Below, in pieces: positions 42,283-44,442 of a stretch of 44,442 nt of DNA (position 1 is its first letter; each line of letters starts with the position of its first letter). This DNA is from Porphyromonadaceae bacterium UBA7555 (GTDB lineage Bacteria > Bacteroidota > Bacteroidia > Bacteroidales > Muribaculaceae): assembly GCA_002478045.1 (NCBI GenBank), contig DLLT01000058.1:1-44442 (forward strand). The letters are read 5' to 3'. The notes beneath the pieces were generated by a model. The model was not told the origin of the DNA and searched no databases. It saw only the letters and a list, made by a program, of their open reading frames with translations. The translations under genes were made by a program, and so were the position numbers.

Positions 42283-43620
42283 TTAGAATGCGTAGCGTAC
42301 GCCTATGGCGGGAATGATAGCGTGTATCTTGTAATCGGCCGTGAATTCGCCGGTGACGGGCAGTCCTAAAGCAGGATAGTTCTTGGCGATGAAGTCCTCG
42401 TACTGGCCGGTGGCATTGTCGGCACCGCAGCCCTTGACGTACATGAAGGCCACGTCTATGGAGAAGCTCTTGACCGGACAGAAAGACAGGCCTACCGAGG
42501 GTTCAATCTTGGTCATGCCCGGGGTTTCGGGGTTATAGTGATTTCGGTTGACGGGCGACTGGTCCACCATAAGTCCGGCGCGGAGGTCCAAGCGGTCGGT
42601 GAGCGCGTATTCGGCACCCAAGTGATATGTCCACGAGTTGTGGTATTTCTTGGTGAGGTGCTGGTCGAACGCGGGTAGGTGGTCAAAGGCAAAATCAAGG
42701 TATTCGTAAGTCTTCCATCCGGTGAGTTGGGCGTCAAAGGCCAGTGTCAGACGGTCTATCGGGCGATAAGCTGCGCCGAAGGTCAGTACGTATGGACAGG
42801 GCATAGCGGCCGAAAAGTTTGTCTGGTTGAGATTGTCAAGCGTCTTGCCCAAAATCTGTTGGGCAGCCTCGTTGGCGTAGTATACCTCTGCATCGCCTTT
42901 GCTGACCTTCATTTCCATCTTCGAGCGGAAGGAAGCGCCAACGGTGATACGCGAGGTGATTTCGTACATTGCACCGATGTTATAGCCTACCGAAAGGTCT
43001 GAAGACCCGGTCAGCTCGACGGATGCGGGGGAGATGCTGCCGAAACGTACATCGCTGCCCATAGCGCCGAGTAAGCGGTCAAGCGACGATGGACTGACAA
43101 GTGCCTTGTGCAGGTCTACATTGCCCCAAGAGACCATAAGTCCGGCGCCGATGCTCAGCTTGGGCAGAAGACGCCATGATACGGTGGGTTGTACGGTGAA
43201 TATTTTCAAATCAACACTCTGGTTGAGTGCGGCGCCGGCCCAGTTGTCGCCCCAGTTGATGCTGCTGCCGTAGGGCGTATACATGGACACGCCGGCATAT
43301 AGATTGTCGTAGATGCGAAAAGCCGCGGAGATATTGAAAGGTGTGCTCACCTTGTTGCTTGTCTTGTATTCGACGCCGTTATGGTTGGCGGTTACAGTTG
43401 ATTTGATGGCACTCATCCCGGCGGTGACATCGACGGACTTGTCGCTGAAAGCCAGCGCTCCGGGGTTGAAGATATTGCTCTCTGCTCCAAGTTTAAGAGC
43501 CACGCCGACATGTCCCATGCCTTCCTGACGTGCGCTGAAAGTGTTGACTTGGTAGCCTTCGGCCATGGCTGTGCCGGCCGTTACAGCAATGGCCGTCACG
43601 GCCAATAGTAGCTTTTTCAT
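42283..43620 (-). CDS. FadL/OmpP1/TodX-family outer-membrane transporter
   Basis: The 445-residue protein has a signal peptide (1-20, ending GTAMA). The start of the mature chain, EGYQVNTFSARQEGMGHVGV, and the ESNIFNPGALAF motif are the FadL family's N-terminal plug region. The remainder alternates beta strands of a 14-strand barrel, ending in a C-terminal aromatic (GVRYAF) recognised by the BAM complex. FadL proteins take up long-chain fatty acids or other hydrophobic molecules. The gene is monocistronic with consensus promoter and strong terminator. Confidence 0.93.
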   Translation of the reverse strand: MKKLLLAVTAIAVTAGTAMAEGYQVNTFSARQEGMGHVGVALKLGAESNIFNPGALAFSDKSVDVTAGMSAIKSTVTANHNGVEYKTSNKVSTPFNISAAFRIYDNLYAGVSMYTPYGSSINWGDNWAGAALNQSVDLKIFTVQPTVSWRLLPKLSIGAGLMVSWGNVDLHKALVSPSSLDRLLGAMGSDVRFGSISPASVELTGSSDLSVGYNIGAMYEITSRITVGASFRSKMEMKVSKGDAEVYYANEAAQQILGKTLDNLNQTNFSAAMPCPYVLTFGAAYRPIDRLTLAFDAQLTGWKTYEYLDFAFDHLPAFDQHLTKKYHNSWTYHLGAEYALTDRLDLRAGLMVDQSPVNRNHYNPETPGMTKIEPSVGLSFCPVKSFSIDVAFMYVKGCGADNATGQYEDFIAKNYPALGLPVTGEFTADYKIHAIIPAIGVRYAF

Positions 43621-43658
43621 ACTTGTCTAATATATTATGTTCGTTCTCAAAAAGGTTG

Positions 43659-43690
43659 CAAAGGTATACATCTTAGATTGAATATGCAAA
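43659..43690 (-). promoter_or_regulatory. Consensus promoter of the FadL-like gene
   Basis: On the minus strand TTTG (43687-43690), 20 bases, TACCTTTG (43659-43666): both boxes exact. Confidence 0.85.
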
Positions 43691-43693
43691 TTA

Positions 43694-43732
43694 TTCGACC
43701 TTTCGACCAACTTCGCTGGTCAAAAGGTCGAA
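43694..43732. repeat. 39-base hairpin directly upstream of the FadL-like promoter
   Basis: TTCGACCTTT pairs with AAAGGTCGAA (10 bp), then one mismatch, then GACCA with TGGTC (5 bp) around ACTTCGC. It lies 3 bases beyond the -33 box. It may be an operator, an insulating terminator or a dispersed palindromic element. Confidence 0.6.
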
Positions 43733-43895
43733 TTCTGTTCGCAAATAGCCCAATGCTTGTTCGATTTGGTCAGAATGAATAGGTGTAATGGGGGGCGATT
43801 GGTGTGATTGATGTGGGCTATAATGGCTGTAATGGGAGGAAGTGTTGTTCGTATTGGAGTTTTTCAAAAAAATCAAAACAAATTTTGCTTTTGTG

Positions 43896-43926
43896 CTTGT
43901 CGTTCCAATAAAAATCACTAACTTTG
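43896..43926 (+). promoter_or_regulatory. Promoter of tRNA-Met
   Basis: CTTG (43896-43899), 19 bases, TAACTTTG (43919-43926). The arrangement is the same as at tRNA-Glu. It lies 52 bases before the tRNA. Confidence 0.75.
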
Positions 43927-43978
43927 CAGTCACAAAACGGGCTCATCGCTTGTATAGAGCGATTGGGAATAGGCCGAA

Positions 43979-44052
43979 GGTCCTTTAGCTCAGTTGGTTA
44001 GAGCACCTGACTCATAATCAGGGAGTCGTAGGTTCAAGCCCTACAAGGACCA
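43979..44052 (+). tRNA. tRNA-Met, anticodon CAT
   Basis: The 74-base cloverleaf has a perfect 7-bp acceptor (GGTCCTT/AAGGACC), anticodon stem CCTGA/TCAGG with loop CTCATAA (anticodon CAT), a T arm with TTCAAGC loop and discriminator A. The first acceptor pair is G-C, so it is not an initiator. An elongator tRNA-Met is most likely; tRNA-Ile2 with modified CAT cannot be excluded by eye. Confidence 0.93.
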
Positions 44053-44060
44053 CGAAGATT

Positions 44061-44113
44061 GAAAGGAATTACAGCACAGTGCTTCAGGCAGTGGATGTAA
44101 TTCCTTTCTTTTT
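44061..44113 (+). terminator. Terminator of tRNA-Met
   Basis: GAAAGGAATTACA (44061-44073) pairs perfectly with TGTAATTCCTTTC (44096-44108), followed by TTTTTG. Read on the other strand it also lies downstream of the Cas2-like gene. Confidence 0.9.
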
Positions 44114-44157
44114 GTTTCCGTTGGCCAAAATTAGGGCCAAGTTTTCTGGCATTTGTA

Positions 44158-44442
44158 TCAGAAGAATAGGGTGGATTTGGCGTGTGTGATGACGTCTACG
44201 GCAATATGCTGACCGATGATTTTCATCATGCGTAGGTAGTCGGTGGTGATTGGCAGCACGATTATGCTATCCTTGTTTTCGTATGCTTGCTGCACTTCGG
44301 CCAAGTCGGATTGGATTTGTTGGAATACATCGATGGGCGCTTCGGCCAGGAATATCGAACGCTGTATCGGTGTACAGCCTTTGCGAGTAAGATACTTGAA
44401 TATGAGCCGTCGTACCTTATTGCTTCGTATGTCATACATCAC
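44158..44442 (-). CDS. cas2: Cas2-like CRISPR-associated endonuclease (partial, N-terminus beyond the right edge)
   Basis: The visible 94 residues read VMYDIRSNKVRRLIFKYL, GCTPIQRSIFLAEAP and SIIVLPITTDY, ending HAKSTLFF. This is the ferredoxin-like Cas2 fold: first strand ending in the metal-binding YDI, an RxxIFxYL helix, the QRSIFL second strand and a DSIIVLPI fourth strand. Cas2 forms the spacer-integration complex with Cas1. The GTG at the very edge is internal; the true start should be a few residues further right. No CRISPR repeats are in the window to its left, so cas1, effectors and array, if present, lie beyond the edge. Confidence 0.8.
   Translation of the reverse strand: MMYDIRSNKVRRLIFKYLTRKGCTPIQRSIFLAEAPIDVFQQIQSDLAEVQQAYENKDSIIVLPITTDYLRMMKIIGQHIAVDVITHAKSTLFF

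Larger units (their letters stand above)
43621..43978. other. 358-base intergenic region between fadL-like and tRNA-Met
   Basis: It contains the FadL-like promoter, a 39-base hairpin just upstream of it, a G/T-rich stretch of low complexity (about 43785-43860, repeated TGTGATTG/TGTGGG/AATGG words) and the tRNA-Met promoter. I see no convincing gene in it. Confidence 0.6.

Noticed and set aside
43691..43933. Minus-strand frame of 80 codons upstream of the FadL-like gene
   Set aside because: It contains the tRNA-Met promoter, a hairpin and a low-complexity S/H/P/Q stretch; no coding signature.
36097..44089. Shared 13-base word CAGTGCTTCAGGC near tRNA-Ser (36097-36109) and tRNA-Met (44077-44089)
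   Set aside because: Matches of 13 bases are expected by chance in a window of this size, and the two lie in opposite orientation relative to their tRNAs.
44053..44157. CRISPR array between tRNA-Met and the Cas2-like gene
   Set aside because: The segment holds only the tRNA terminator and short unique sequence; no repeats.

Overview
The window reads as chromosomal DNA of a gut-type Bacteroidales bacterium, most likely close to Muribaculaceae (inference). Support comes from the Bacteroidetes promoter signature (-33 TTTG, 19-21 bp, -7 TANNTTTG) in front of many genes, type IX secretion C-terminal tails, Bacteroidetes-only families (DUF4494, PepSY-like lipoproteins, IS1096-passenger/pRiA4b ORF-3-like protein, 'ISLGGFGG' surface lipoproteins) and weak Shine-Dalgarno signals. 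Almost everything lies on the minus strand. The exceptions are an Lrp-type regulator, two tRNA genes, and an exonuclease-lipoprotein pair.

Layout. 1-1.5 kb: start of a MetH-type homocysteine methyltransferase (cut by the left edge), a short SSB and a BadF/NAGK-type kinase. 1.7-11.0 kb: a five-gene secreted cell-wall cluster, made of a phosphodiester glycosidase (NAGPA) followed by two tandem modules, each a small TolB-like propeller plus a large amidase_3 protein. The three large enzymes end in type IX-like sorting tails. 11.3-12.9 kb: pRiA4b ORF-3-like protein, a 427-base intergenic region and an Lrp/AsnC regulator. 12.9-16.7 kb: a co-directional housekeeping run (pheS, crcB, nth, TRIC channel, GtrA, PepSY lipoprotein). 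16.8-18.1 kb: an orphan alpha/alpha-toroid protein. 18.3-20.0 kb: tRNA-Glu(CTC), a membrane-anchored DEDDh exonuclease and an unknown lipoprotein. 20.0-22.9 kb: gluQRS, dnaJ, grpE.

23.1-35.9 kb is a Wzx/Wzy-type polysaccharide locus: wza-like exporter, wzc-like tyrosine autokinase, flippase, polymerase, hexapeptide acyltransferase, two GT4 glycosyltransferases and a CapK-like adenylate-forming enzyme. A two-domain oxidoreductase follows under its own promoter. The main promoter has a consensus match and a structured leader of about 95 nt. No priming glycosyltransferase or nucleotide-sugar synthesis genes are present, so these must be encoded elsewhere.

36.1-44.4 kb: tRNA-Ser(GGA), an FHS-family sugar transporter, YggS, DUF4494, a surface lipoprotein, a YolD-like protein overlapping a Y-family DNA polymerase, a FadL-type outer-membrane protein, tRNA-Met(CAT), and at the right edge a Cas2-like protein whose N-terminus and any accompanying CRISPR-Cas genes lie outside the window.

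The best candidates for an undescribed system are the duplicated amidase/propeller plus NAGPA cluster (possibly acting on cell-wall polymers at the cell surface), the membrane exonuclease-lipoprotein pair, and the leader-regulated polysaccharide operon.
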